A DNA stretch of 64,000 bases from Aquimarina spongiae (GTDB lineage: Bacteria; Bacteroidota; Bacteroidia; Flavobacteriales; Flavobacteriaceae): contig NZ_FQYP01000002.1 in assembly GCF_900141785.1 (NCBI RefSeq), positions 62,001-126,000 of the forward strand, read 5' to 3'. Made by a program: the position numbers and the translations under genes. Shown here in pieces: positions 54,497 to 62,756 of the stretch. The notes under the pieces were generated by a model. That model did no database searches. It had not been told where the DNA came from and worked only from the letters and a program-made list of their open reading frames with translations. Position 1 is the stretch's first letter, and the number at the start of each line of letters is the position of its first letter.

Positions 54497-54853
54497 TTAA
54501 TAAAAGAATTGTTCAAGAATGATTTTACCTTCTTCAACTTGATAAATAATAAGTTCATCAAGCGCCCTTTCATCTCCATTTTTGAGCGTTAAAGAAATTT
54601 TATACGGAATAGCGATGAAGTTCTTGCTGGTCACATAATCTCCAATTTCTAAGGACGTTACTTCCTCAATATTTCCGGTCATAACTGTATCCTTTTCTTT
54701 GATAGCTTTTACTCCTACTAATTCTGGAAAATGAAGAGATTGTGGTTCGATGTGTTTTACCTTCTCTTGATGAAAAAGGGTGTTATAAATGTCTTCGAAC
54801 TTCCCTTCTTCCAGCAGTGTTTTTAGCTCTTTGGCTATAGCTTCGGTTGTCAT
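54497..54853 (-). CDS. SnoaL/NTF2-like protein
   Basis: A 118-residue cytoplasmic NTF2-fold protein: LKTLLEEGKFEDIYNTLFHQE at the start, LVGVKAIKEK and the long strand NFIAIPYKISLTLKNGDERAL, ending VEEGKIILEQFFY. Unlike the neighbours it has no signal peptide. It sits between two exported SRPBCC genes with spacers of eight and 18 bases, so it is co-transcribed. Confidence 0.7.
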   Translation of the reverse strand: MTTEAIAKELKTLLEEGKFEDIYNTLFHQEKVKHIEPQSLHFPELVGVKAIKEKDTVMTGNIEEVTSLEIGDYVTSKNFIAIPYKISLTLKNGDERALDELIIYQVEEGKIILEQFFY

Positions 54854-54861
54854 ATTATACG

Positions 54862-55476
54862 TTATTTTAATACAGTATAGTTATAAGTATTTTTAATGTC
54901 TTTGAATTTGTTGTTAGAAGCATTTACTACTTCTCCAGTTTCTACATAATGTTTTAATCCCACTAATGTCTCGCCCAATAACTTTTTGAATTTACCTTTG
55001 GCCAATCCAGCCATAAAAGCGGGTTTGGTTCTAAACTGAAACTTATAGCCTGCTGTTGCAGTCCCATCTCCATTATCTTTTACATAGTAAATGGCCTGAG
55101 AATTGTTTTTGTCCAAAGGAAATTTAGCTGCATCTTTAATGATATTGATCATACGCATATTTTGCGCATCAATGTCAAGAATAGTCTCGTGTGCCCATCT
55201 CTTTTTATTTTCACTGAAATAACACTTTCTTTCTGCTCCAACTTCTCCTTTTAAGGAACCACTTTCATAATGAGAAGAATAGATAAAGGGAGAAAAGTTT
55301 CCCACTTTGCCATAGTCCAATACCATGGTTTCCCAAACTTTTTCTGCTGAAGCGTTTATTACAATTTCGGTATTAAGGGTTTTGAACTTTTTTGTCATCC
55401 GTTCTTGCCCCAGGATCGAATGACTTGCTAAACCAAAAGCCAAAACAATCATTACTGTACGCATTACATTTTTCAT
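54862..55476 (-). CDS. Exported SRPBCC (START-like) protein with its own ECF-type promoter
   Basis: From ATG 55476 the product has 204 residues and a signal MKNVMRTVMIVLAFGLASHS. Codons up to 55518 would overlap the promoter. The helix-grip fold shows in TEIVINASAEKVWETMVLDYGKVGNFSPF, then GSLKGEVGAERKCYFSE and the C-terminal helix. It is the second SRPBCC gene. A GTAAC-N15-GTATC pair sits 37-57 bases upstream, its -35 box overlapping the stop codon of the preceding gene. Confidence 0.77.
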   Translation of the reverse strand: MKNVMRTVMIVLAFGLASHSILGQERMTKKFKTLNTEIVINASAEKVWETMVLDYGKVGNFSPFIYSSHYESGSLKGEVGAERKCYFSENKKRWAHETILDIDAQNMRMINIIKDAAKFPLDKNNSQAIYYVKDNGDGTATAGYKFQFRTKPAFMAGLAKGKFKKLLGETLVGLKHYVETGEVVNASNNKFKDIKNTYNYTVLK

Positions 55477-55507
55477 ATGTTCTAAGATTTTTAAAGATTT
55501 ATTGTTT

Positions 55508-55533
55508 GGATACATCAATTCAAGTGGTGTTAC
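55508..55533 (-). promoter_or_regulatory. ECF-type promoter, site B
   Basis: Minus strand GTAACACC (55533-55526) then, 12 bases later, GTATCCAAA. GTAAC and GTATC are 15 bases apart as in sites A, C and D. The flanks TTTTGTAACACC and ATAAATC match site A. Confidence 0.65.
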
Positions 55534-56042
55534 AAAACTGAAGCTACCTTCTTTGATAATTTTTGTAATTCTTTTGTTTTATGAGGGCTAGGTTGTCCTG
55601 TTTCTACAAAGTGTTTTAAGTCATTGGGAATACTTGCAATCTGTTTGGCTAATTGTATTTTCATCATAGGAGCCATTATGCGTCCAATAAAACCTTTGGT
55701 AGTCACTATCAGATGCATATTTACTCTGGTCTTATCGCTTCCTATTTCGTTCAACTGCCAATTATTAATCGCGGTGTCAACAAAAAATGGAAAACCTTCA
55801 ATGACTTCGTACTCTAACTCGTATTTCTGCGGATCAAAAGTTCGTATTACCTCTTTGACCTTTCCTGATGGTAATTCGCAAGCTCTGTTATTAGATGGAG
55901 CTTCGATGATAGTTGGTGCACCATACCCTCTGGAATGATTGAGTCCTGAAGCCCATTTGTAGGCATCCCCAAATTGATTCCCCAAGATATCCCACACGGT
56001 TGCAATCTTCCGGTTAATAATAATTTCTTTCTTAAATTCCAT
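55530..56042 (-). CDS. SRPBCC (START-like) protein
   Basis: A 170-residue cytoplasmic helix-grip protein without signal peptide; INRKIATVWDILGNQFGDAYKWASG and YELEYEVIEGFPFFVDTAIN are the START-type blocks. First gene of the operon that continues to 53972 (three SRPBCC proteins plus one NTF2-fold protein). The four genes follow each other within 53 bases or fewer. Confidence 0.76.
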   Translation of the reverse strand: MEFKKEIIINRKIATVWDILGNQFGDAYKWASGLNHSRGYGAPTIIEAPSNNRACELPSGKVKEVIRTFDPQKYELEYEVIEGFPFFVDTAINNWQLNEIGSDKTRVNMHLIVTTKGFIGRIMAPMMKIQLAKQIASIPNDLKHFVETGQPSPHKTKELQKLSKKVASVL

Positions 56043-56079
56043 ATCGATAAAAATTAAATGAATTAATGATTTATCATTT

Positions 56080-56105
56080 GGATACGAGAAAGTTAGAGGT
56101 GTTAC
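56080..56105 (-). promoter_or_regulatory. ECF-type promoter, site A (SRPBCC operon)
   Basis: Minus strand GTAACACC (56105-56098), 12 bases, then GTATCC (56085-56080) followed by AAATGATAAATC. It begins just below the terminator of the sigma gene and ends about 38 bases before the SRPBCC ATG. Confidence 0.7.
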
Positions 56106-56110
56106 AAAAT

Positions 56111-56143
56111 CAAAAAAGGCTACTTTTCGTTGAAGTAGCCTTT
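56111..56143 (-). terminator. Terminator after the ECF sigma gene
   Basis: On the minus strand AAAGGCTACTT pairs with AAGTAGCCTTT (11 pairs, seven-base loop) and TTT follows. It separates the sigma gene from the SRPBCC operon. Confidence 0.8.
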
Positions 56144-56167
56144 GATATACAATCGAAAAAAGGGGGA

Positions 56168-57040
56168 TTACAGACGGAAATAGTCAGTAAGCTTGTCATT
56201 ATTAATCAACTCATTTACAATGGTATCTTTGTCAAAATCGTCTTTTACCGGATGTTCTTGAAACAGTTTTGTATACGTATCGGTAAAATCATCTAATGCA
56301 GCAGCATGATTTTGCTCTACAAAGTCTTTTACTTTGGTCTGCGTTTTGATATTAAATACCATCTTTTCTTCGTCCAAGACTCCCATTTGTTTTAAGGTCT
56401 TTGCCTTTTTGGGACAACGACAAGGATTGTTTGTATTGACCAAACCACATTTGTTATTCATATAATTAAACAGGTCCTTACGAGCTCTATGCAATTTGAT
56501 TCTAAAATTTTGTGCACTGATATTGAATATTTCTGCACCCAAATTATGATCAATTCCAAAACTTGCACCCAAAATAAAAATAAGACGCTGTTCCCTATTC
56601 AAACACATAATCATCCCACTCATACATTGAATTTGCATTTCTTTAGAAAGCTCTTGATAGGCAATATCTTCCTCGATAGTCAATTCGGCATTGGGTACCT
56701 GATCCAGACGTTCGGCATAATCAGTAAAGTCCGAAAATTTCTCTTCTCCTTTTCTACGCTTGGTCTGCAAAAATTCATTAACCACAATTCGATACAACCA
56801 GGTACGAAATTTACTTTTGAAACCAAACTGCGCTAATTTGGTTATCACTTTTATTAATACCTCTTGTGTAAGATCCTGAGCATCGTTTGGATCATGACAT
56901 AATTTCCAGGCCAGGTTGTAAATAAAAGGTTGGTGATATCCGATAAGATCGTTGAGCGCTTTTCGATCACCTTGGATAGCTTGTTTTACTAATTCTTGTT
57001 GTTCACTATCAGAATACGTTTTACTAAATGGAAAATTCAT
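56168..57040 (-). CDS. ECF sigma factor with a Cys-rich C-terminal extension
   Basis: A 290-residue group IV sigma factor. Region 2 spans about 18-95 (LAWKLCHDPNDAQDLTQEVLIKV, FKSKFRTWLYRIVV) and region 4 about 128-195 (LNREQRLIFILGASFGIDHNLGAEIF, ISAQNFRIKLHRARKDL). Beyond it a roughly 95-residue extension begins with C198, C207 and C209, a possible metal or redox site. Sigma factors of this size usually carry a regulatory C-terminal domain. No anti-sigma gene is adjacent. Its own promoter (site C) and that of the next operon share the same boxes. Confidence 0.87.
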   Translation of the reverse strand: MNFPFSKTYSDSEQQELVKQAIQGDRKALNDLIGYHQPFIYNLAWKLCHDPNDAQDLTQEVLIKVITKLAQFGFKSKFRTWLYRIVVNEFLQTKRRKGEEKFSDFTDYAERLDQVPNAELTIEEDIAYQELSKEMQIQCMSGMIMCLNREQRLIFILGASFGIDHNLGAEIFNISAQNFRIKLHRARKDLFNYMNNKCGLVNTNNPCRCPKKAKTLKQMGVLDEEKMVFNIKTQTKVKDFVEQNHAAALDDFTDTYTKLFQEHPVKDDFDKDTIVNELINNDKLTDYFRL

Positions 57041-57066
57041 AATTAAACCGTTTTATCATTCTGATG

Positions 57067-57087
57067 CAGAATCTGTACAAGTGTTAC
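57067..57087 (-). promoter_or_regulatory. ECF-type promoter, site C (sigma gene)
   Basis: Minus strand GTAACACT at 57087-57080, then GCATCAGAATGATAAA starting at 57067. Spacing between GTAAC and GCATC is 15 bases as at the other sites, and the -10 flank AATGATAAA equals site A. This predicts autoregulation of the sigma gene, about 27 bases before its ATG. Confidence 0.65.
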
Positions 57088-57163
57088 AACTTTATAGAGT
57101 TTTACGCATTCAATATTACGAAATACCTATTACTTTTATCATTTTTCACCTATTCGAAAGGCT

Positions 57164-58024
57164 TTAGTATTTTACTTTAATATCACCATTAGTTCTAATA
57201 TACAATATACTATCGTCATTAGTTTCGTTGACTACTCTATGAATTGCCTCATCTGTAGCTGTAAAATAGCTACCTGGGTCTAAGATTTTTACATCTCGGT
57301 TTTGAGGCAAAGTGTAATGCAACTCTCCTTGTACAAGAATCGCATGAAAAATTTCTCCATCACTAACAATTTCACCAGTAAATTGTTTCGGTAGTTTTAC
57401 AAAAAAGCCTTGTAGACCATCATTATTATTACTTTTCCATAGAAAACTTATCTGGGCATTACTTTCTACACTAATCCAATTGGTAGCTTCGCTAGTTACC
57501 CAAACTACGTTTGAGGCATCTATGTTAACAGGACGTTCCCCATTTTCAAAAGCTTTATCAATGGGTTTTACCAAATATGGTCCGCTATCAATTTCTACAT
57601 AAGCTATATTTTCTTTTCCTTTTGCAGAAGTGATATGTGATTCTCCGGCTGGTTGTGTCCAAAAAGAACCTTGTGGCATCCACATAGCCGCAGCATTCGG
57701 ATCATCATTATGGATCAACCCCTTGATTACAACAGCCCGGTAGGTAACATTATGAATGTGCGGAGGTGAAGAGAAACCATCTACAAATTTTGCCAAAAAA
57801 CCAGTAGCCACAGTATCTTTTCTATCGCCCCAAACTGTTCCCGCTAGTGGGCTTTTATCTCCTCTAGCCGGATTTAATTTTTGCCATTCAATTTCAGAAC
57901 TTAACACCACTTTATTTGTAGATATTACCTTTTTAGGATTGGACACTTTTTGCACAGGTTTTTTTTCCTCGGTACAAGAAATTGCTATACTAACTGCAAT
58001 AACTACGTATAAGATCTTCTTCAT
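57164..58024 (-). CDS. DUF4437 cupin lipoprotein
   Basis: ATG 58024 gives 286 residues with lipobox SIAISC (C17). Two cupin-like halves follow; the first includes [19 protein letters not shown] and [20 protein letters not shown], the second [17 protein letters not shown]-type and [15 protein letters not shown], the layout of DUF4437. The metal His pair H-I-H is present only in the first. It lies between the royal-jelly-type and sigma genes. Confidence 0.75.
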   Translation of the reverse strand: MKKILYVVIAVSIAISCTEEKKPVQKVSNPKKVISTNKVVLSSEIEWQKLNPARGDKSPLAGTVWGDRKDTVATGFLAKFVDGFSSPPHIHNVTYRAVVIKGLIHNDDPNAAAMWMPQGSFWTQPAGESHITSAKGKENIAYVEIDSGPYLVKPIDKAFENGERPVNIDASNVVWVTSEATNWISVESNAQISFLWKSNNNDGLQGFFVKLPKQFTGEIVSDGEIFHAILVQGELHYTLPQNRDVKILDPGSYFTATDEAIHRVVNETNDDSILYIRTNGDIKVKY

Positions 58025-58084
58025 TGTATCCTGATTATATTGTTTACTGAATATACCCAACACGAATGGGATTCCAGATATGTG

Positions 58085-59179
58085 TTATAACTTTACTTTT
58101 TTGATAAAATAAGGAGGCTTTCCTAAATCTTCTGCTCCGGTAAATGCTGGTGCTTTGTGCAATTGGTTTACTACCACATATAACCATCCATCATTACCCA
58201 CTGCTACATTGTCTGGCCAATCGATAGACTTATCTCTTATCACAGGTTGTAATTCTCCCGATGCATTCAATACATCTAAACCATACTCCTGAAGGTTGGT
58301 AAAGTAATGATTGCCATTTCTATCCGTAGCAACACCGTCTGAAATCGGCTTTGCTCCTACTACCTGTATCGCCTTAGCTATCTCGCTGTCTTCTTTTCCT
58401 TCTCTAAATACACTTGCTGGCACACTATACCATTTCGTTCCATTCATAGCTCCAAAGAACAAGGTACTTCTATCATAACTTAAGGTAATTGGATTTACTG
58501 CTACTCGTGCCGGAGCACCTCCAAAATGGATCACTTTACCATCGATGACCATATCGATGTCCTCGGCCTCAACTACCTTGTCTGCGAATCTTCGTACCGT
58601 TTTGTTATTGATATCAACTGCTAAGATTCCTGGATTTGCAATATCAGCAAGATAGACCCAACCATTTTTCTCATCTACCGCCAAGTCTTGAATAAAACTT
58701 CCTTTGGGTGCTACATCCTGGGGAAACTCGAATCGAAACACCTCTTTTTTGGTACCAATATCAAAACCAAACAAACGAGTTTTTCCTAGATTTTGTCCCA
58801 TATCAATGATCCATAGCACATTGTTTTTGGCAACACGTATTCCCAATGGAGTATCGAGTTTATCATCACTTGCAGTAGCTCCATTCTTTTGGTAATCGGT
58901 GCTTGGAAAAGGTTCTACATTACCATTTTTTACCTCTACCAACTGAAAGTTAGAAGCATCCAAAGGATGCATCGTAGCAAACACACGCCCGTCTTTGGAT
59001 ACCGCAACATTACCCGGACGGGTATCAAACTCAGCAACATTTTGCAGTACCTTTTCTTCTTCTTTCTCCTCAGTAACTTCAGTAGCATTCGTGTTTTCCT
59101 CTTTCTTTTCTGGAGATTTACACATGGTACAAACACTTAAAATCACAGTAAAGGCAAATGCCATAGTTATTTTTTTCAT
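58085..59179 (-). CDS. Major-royal-jelly/yellow-type lipoprotein
   Basis: A 364-residue lipoprotein (leader ends CTMC, C20) with an acidic KEE/EEK linker (about 23-45) and a six-bladed propeller. Blades carry RPGNVAVSKDGRVFAT, LGIRVAKNNVLWIIDMG, IQDLAVDEKNGWVYLAD, PARVAVNPITLSYDRSTLFFG and PDNVAVGNDGWLYVV, the pattern of the yellow/MRJP (L-dopachrome tautomerase-related) group rather than SMP-30. Residues of an active site are not clear. The promoter carries the 23-bp element also found in front of the nitroreductase gene. Confidence 0.82.
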   Translation of the reverse strand: MKKITMAFAFTVILSVCTMCKSPEKKEENTNATEVTEEKEEEKVLQNVAEFDTRPGNVAVSKDGRVFATMHPLDASNFQLVEVKNGNVEPFPSTDYQKNGATASDDKLDTPLGIRVAKNNVLWIIDMGQNLGKTRLFGFDIGTKKEVFRFEFPQDVAPKGSFIQDLAVDEKNGWVYLADIANPGILAVDINNKTVRRFADKVVEAEDIDMVIDGKVIHFGGAPARVAVNPITLSYDRSTLFFGAMNGTKWYSVPASVFREGKEDSEIAKAIQVVGAKPISDGVATDRNGNHYFTNLQEYGLDVLNASGELQPVIRDKSIDWPDNVAVGNDGWLYVVVNQLHKAPAFTGAEDLGKPPYFIKKVKL

Positions 59180-59280
59180 AGTAAGCAGTTTTATGATTTG
59201 TTGACTATTTATTGAATTCGATTCTTAGCATGACAAACAAATCTTGTTAATCTATTCTCATCCTATAATTCCTATGCATG

Positions 59281-59331
59281 CAAAGGTACATAGGGGTTGC
59301 TTACCATACAATACCGGTCAAAAAGGATAGT
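59281..59331 (-). promoter_or_regulatory. Royal-jelly-type gene promoter with shared 23-bp element
   Basis: On the minus strand TTG (59311-59309), a 20-base spacer and TACCTTTG (59288-59281) form a perfect -33/-7 pair. The element 59309-59331 matches 42252-42274 at 22 of 23 positions and overlaps the -33 box exactly as there. Confidence 0.7.
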
Positions 59332-59400
59332 CTTAGTTTTTAGGTTAAACCTTCGTTAAAATTCACTTCACAATGAATGACAGCAACTTCTCTATGTCCA

Positions 59401-59871
59401 TTAATCCCATATCAAAGGTCTCTCTATCCCAATGGTTCTGAGATAGTCCAGCATTTGCCCAGTATGCACAGCTTCATGATATGCCATACGATTTAAGTAA
59501 TCTCCCAAGGTTTTGCTTTGTCCTACTTCCGTTCTCTCTATGCGTATACTATTGAGACTTGAAGGATCCATATCTTGTATCATCTTTAAAAAGGATGTTC
59601 GATACGGTTTGCAAAACTCAAGTTCGTATTGGAGGTTCGAGTAGGGTAGTTCCTGCCATGGAGATGGATAATCGCCAAGGTTTCCTCTATTTTTAATAAT
59701 GGTATGAAAGAGATGTTCTGTTTCCAAAACATGTCTGACCATTTCGAGGCATGTAAATGCTTTTTGATCTGGTTTCCAATTGAGATATTCATAGGGGATA
59801 CCCTCCCAGAGTTTGATACTTCGTCTTCTGATTTCAGAAAAATTTAATAGGATGACTTCAATAGCGTTCAT
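59401..59871 (-). CDS. DinB-family protein
   Basis: A 156-residue four-helix DinB-like protein: ALKLWEGI-like start with IPYEYLNWKPDQKAFTCLEMVRHVLETEHLF, then MAYHEAVHTGQMLDYLRTIG. H of RHVLETE, and HxxH in YHEAVHTGQ, match the three-His metal site of the family. Activity is unknown; some members are thiol transferases. 29 bases downstream of the OsmC gene. Confidence 0.83.
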   Translation of the reverse strand: MNAIEVILLNFSEIRRRSIKLWEGIPYEYLNWKPDQKAFTCLEMVRHVLETEHLFHTIIKNRGNLGDYPSPWQELPYSNLQYELEFCKPYRTSFLKMIQDMDPSSLNSIRIERTEVGQSKTLGDYLNRMAYHEAVHTGQMLDYLRTIGIERPLIWD

Positions 59872-59900
59872 TTCACATTTGTTATTGGTTATTGATATTT

Positions 59901-60377
59901 CTAGCCTTCCTCAGAAAAACATTGAGGATGATGTGTCACTTTAAAATTCATAGAATTTGCGATAAAACAATATGCATTGGCTTTTTCATGTATTTCTATT
60001 GCTTTTTCTATCATTTTATCTTCTGTTACGGTTACTACCGGATGTAAACTTACTTCGGAAAAATATCCACTTCCATCCTGCTTTTCGATCATTATACCTT
60101 TTGCCTGATCTTTATAACTGGTCACTACAACTTTTGCGGTAGCGCACAAATGCAAATACCAAAGCATATGACAGGAAGATAAGGACGCCAGCAATAACTC
60201 CTCTGGATTATGTTTGGTAGGATCTCCTCGAAATGAAGGATCCGAAGATCCCAAAATTTCCGGTTTGTTGATAACCGTAATGCTATGGCTACGCTCAAAA
60301 GTGCTATACGCTGCGGTACCTTTTCCTGTATTGCCTGTCCAGGTTATGGTAGCCTGGTATTGATGTTCTTTTTTCAT
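59901..60377 (-). CDS. OsmC-family peroxiredoxin-like protein
   Basis: A 158-residue OsmC/Ohr-type hydroperoxide reductase. ERSHSITVINKPEILGSSDP and NPEELLLASLSSCHMLWYLH, with catalytic Cys in SSCHM, are the first signature; the second Cys is C147 in NAYCFIANSMNFKVTH. It detoxifies organic hydroperoxides with thiols. Nine bases after the ACT gene. Confidence 0.87.
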   Translation of the reverse strand: MKKEHQYQATITWTGNTGKGTAAYSTFERSHSITVINKPEILGSSDPSFRGDPTKHNPEELLLASLSSCHMLWYLHLCATAKVVVTSYKDQAKGIMIEKQDGSGYFSEVSLHPVVTVTEDKMIEKAIEIHEKANAYCFIANSMNFKVTHHPQCFSEEG

Positions 60378-60386
60378 ATTATTTAT

Positions 60387-60785
60387 TTAATTACTCCACC
60401 ATTTTTTCATCCAAGTATTGGATATTACTTTTGCCTTATCATAATCATCTACAACTACGATCAACTGATTGTCGTGATCACTGTATTGCGTGATAATATT
60501 GACATGGGCCTCGGCTAATGCTCTGCAAAACATTCCTAATTGACCAGGTACGTCCTGTCTAAGTTTTTGAATCAACACCTCATTAATTTGGGTAACCTTT
60601 ATCCCTTCTTGCTCTAACACAATTTTGGCTTTATCGGCTTCGGCGACCAAAAAATGAGCAATAGCATGTGTGCCATTATAAAAAACGCCTCCGCCCTCGA
60701 GACTAATATTGTTCTTTCCTAAAGTTTCGCCCATTAAAGCCAATTGCCCGGGCTTGTTTTCGAATATAATTTCTATGTCTTTCAT
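60387..60785 (-). CDS. ACT-domain protein
   Basis: ATG 60785 gives 132 residues (MKDIEIIFENKPGQLALMGE). Two tandem ACT modules: IEIIFENKPGQLALMGETLG and VLIQKLRQDVPGQLGMFCRALAEAHVNI. ACT pairs bind amino acids. Divergent from the ArsR gene and next to a LysE exporter gene, so an amino-acid-sensing role is likely. Confidence 0.78.
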   Translation of the reverse strand: MKDIEIIFENKPGQLALMGETLGKNNISLEGGGVFYNGTHAIAHFLVAEADKAKIVLEQEGIKVTQINEVLIQKLRQDVPGQLGMFCRALAEAHVNIITQYSDHDNQLIVVVDDYDKAKVISNTWMKKWWSN

Positions 60786-60854
60786 TTTATGTGGTTTTAA
60801 TTTATGACGAAGTAAATTCAATTATTACATTTACATTTCATTTGACAGTGAACT

Positions 60855-61538
60855 ATGGAAGAAACTAATTTTGTCTCGGTGACCTCTTTGCTTTGTGAGC
60901 CTTCCAGGGCAAAAATTCTATGGAATTTATTGGATGGAAGAGCCTACACCGCAGGAGAATTAGCACTTGCTGCTGATTTATCAACTACTTCGGTAAGTAA
61001 CCACTTATCCAAACTACTCAAAGGCAACCTACTAAAAGTAGATGTGCAGGGTAGACATCGATACTACTCTTTTGCTTCTAGTGAAGTTGCCTATGCTGTA
61101 GAATCTATGGCCTATTTGGCGAATAAAAAATTACCAAATACAGAAAATCAGCGTACTCAAAAAATTGGGGTCAAATATTGCCGAACCTGCTATGATCATA
61201 TGGCGGGGTACCTAGGCGTAACCATAACCGAAGCCATGGAAAAGAAGGGATACCTTCAAAAAAGTGAAAACCATTATCTAGTTACCCAAAAGGGATGGAC
61301 ATGGTTTTCTCAACTTGGTATTTCTCAAGATGATTTTTCAAAAAGCCGTCGCCCCCTGACCCGTCAATGTCTGGACTGGTCCGAACGTCGCCCCCACCTG
61401 GCTGGGCACTTGGGCGCCATATTATTAAACAAAATGTTGGAACAACACTGGTTTAAAAAAGTAGAATTCTCCAGAGAGCTTGTAGTTACTTCCAAAGGAA
61501 ATCAATCTTTATACGATCATTTGGGAATCAAACTTTAA
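60855..61538 (+). CDS. ArsR-family transcriptional regulator
   Basis: A 227-residue protein: a winged helix at about 10-90 (AKILWNLLDGRAYTAGELALAADLSTTSVSNHLSKLLKGNLLK, recognition helix in TTSVSNHLSKL) followed by a long C-terminal domain that contains KYCRTCYDHMAGYLGV and RRPHLAGHLGA. This extended type is distinct from the 100-residue metal sensors. Divergent from the ACT-OsmC-DinB genes, 69 bases away. Confidence 0.88.
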   Translation: MEETNFVSVTSLLCEPSRAKILWNLLDGRAYTAGELALAADLSTTSVSNHLSKLLKGNLLKVDVQGRHRYYSFASSEVAYAVESMAYLANKKLPNTENQRTQKIGVKYCRTCYDHMAGYLGVTITEAMEKKGYLQKSENHYLVTQKGWTWFSQLGISQDDFSKSRRPLTRQCLDWSERRPHLAGHLGAILLNKMLEQHWFKKVEFSRELVVTSKGNQSLYDHLGIKL

Positions 61539-61559
61539 ACCCTCTCAGTCTCACCTAAA

Positions 61560-62192
61560 CTATTTTACTTTAGCAAATGCCATTTTTACTGCCAATCCTG
61601 TGAGTACTGATGCCATAAACCATTTCTGAACTCGTAACCAAATCGGTTTTTTTGAAAACCAGCTGGCCATTTTGGCAGCAGATAACACGATCAAAAGGTT
61701 AACAATAAAACTGATGATCACCTGTACTATACCCAACTGAAAACTCTGACTTAAAATCGAACCATATTCTGGCTTGATAAACTGCGGAAAAAAGGAAAGG
61801 TAAAAAACCGCCATTTTGGGGTTCAAGACATTCGTCATTAATCCAATATTAAACAGTTTGAAGGGTTTATCCTTTTTAAGGGTTTGATCCGCATCAAAAA
61901 TCTTGTTTTTCGATCTTACCGAATTGTATGCCAGAAATAACAAATATCCTACTCCAAGAAACTTTACCACAACAAATGCATAAGGTACTGCAAAGAATAT
62001 TGCTGTAAGTCCAAATGAAACCATGAGAATATGAAATAAAAACCCACACATTACTCCAAATAGAGAAATGATTCCCGCATTTTTTCCTTGAGATAGGGAA
62101 CGAGAGATTAAATAAATCATATTTGGTCCTGGTGACAGTACCATAAGTAAAGCTGCTAATGCAAATACTAGTATATCAGTTATAGGTATCAT
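61560..62192 (-). CDS. LysE-family amino-acid exporter
   Basis: A 210-residue, six-helix inner-membrane protein. LSPGPNMIYLISRSLSQGKNAGIISLFGVMCGF is the LysE/RhtB signature at helix 1-2, and FNIGLMTNVLNPKMAVFYLSFFPQF the second conserved block. It exports amino acids or homoserine lactones. It converges with the ArsR gene. Confidence 0.9.
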   Translation of the reverse strand: MIPITDILVFALAALLMVLSPGPNMIYLISRSLSQGKNAGIISLFGVMCGFLFHILMVSFGLTAIFFAVPYAFVVVKFLGVGYLLFLAYNSVRSKNKIFDADQTLKKDKPFKLFNIGLMTNVLNPKMAVFYLSFFPQFIKPEYGSILSQSFQLGIVQVIISFIVNLLIVLSAAKMASWFSKKPIWLRVQKWFMASVLTGLAVKMAFAKVK

Positions 62193-62555
62193 AGTTTATG
62201 TATTATCATTTAAATTAAAGTGATCATCCTGTTTTGGATTTCAGTATTCATGGCTTTCCCTTAAGAATCATTCTTTCTTCGTAAAAATACGATAATCTAG
62301 TATTATCTTGTTGTTATAAATCAGAGTATCTATACTTAAAGATCAACTGATTTCATAGAATTAAAAATAAACTCAAATAATAAGCGATAAGTTATAATAA
62401 TACCTTATCTATGCATATGCGTTTGTGATTCATCAATCGCAGTACTACAAAATCTTTAAGAGGATAATATAGCTTGTTTTAATTGATGCTTAAATAAGAT
62501 CGAAAAAATCGAGATCATTACGAACTTTTAGGTGATAACAATTAAAACTAAAACT
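62193..62555. other. 363-base spacer between LysE and bS21 genes
   Basis: AT-rich, with no open frame of coding character. GATAAG (62386-62391) and CTTATC (62404-62409) form a weak inverted repeat. I see no convincing -33/-7 pair, although the bS21 gene must have a promoter here. Confidence 0.4.
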
Positions 62556-62756
62556 ATGCTAATAATCCAGGTTAAAAAAGGAGAAAGTATTGATAGAGCT
62601 CTTAAAAGATATAAGAGAAAGTGCAAAAACGTTAAGCTTGTAAAAGAAATAAGGTCACGCAAAGAATATGTAAAAAAGTCTGTTAAAATGCGTGAACAAA
62701 TGAAAAAAGCTCAACATAAAGCAAAATATCTTCGCGAACATAGTGACGAATTTTAG
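62556..62756 (+). CDS. rpsU: 30S ribosomal protein bS21, divergent paralogue
   Basis: ATG 62556 gives 66 residues; a GTG at 62532 would add eight. MLIIQVKKGESIDRALKRYKRK is the bS21 N-terminus, and the rest is a Lys/Arg-rich helix (LVKEIRSRKEYVKKSVKMREQMKK). Compared with what I know of the usual flavobacterial bS21, the middle contains KCKNVKLVKEIR and has lost several residues near the centre, so it is probably a second copy. bS21 influences initiation at the 30S platform. A cold-shock gene follows. Confidence 0.82.
   Translation: MLIIQVKKGESIDRALKRYKRKCKNVKLVKEIRSRKEYVKKSVKMREQMKKAQHKAKYLREHSDEF

Noticed and set aside
59271-59280. TATGCATGCA-like palindrome near the royal-jelly-type promoter, similar to the MarR operator core
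   Set aside because: Only about half of the core matches and it is explained by the -7 box region; it lacks the flanking symmetry.
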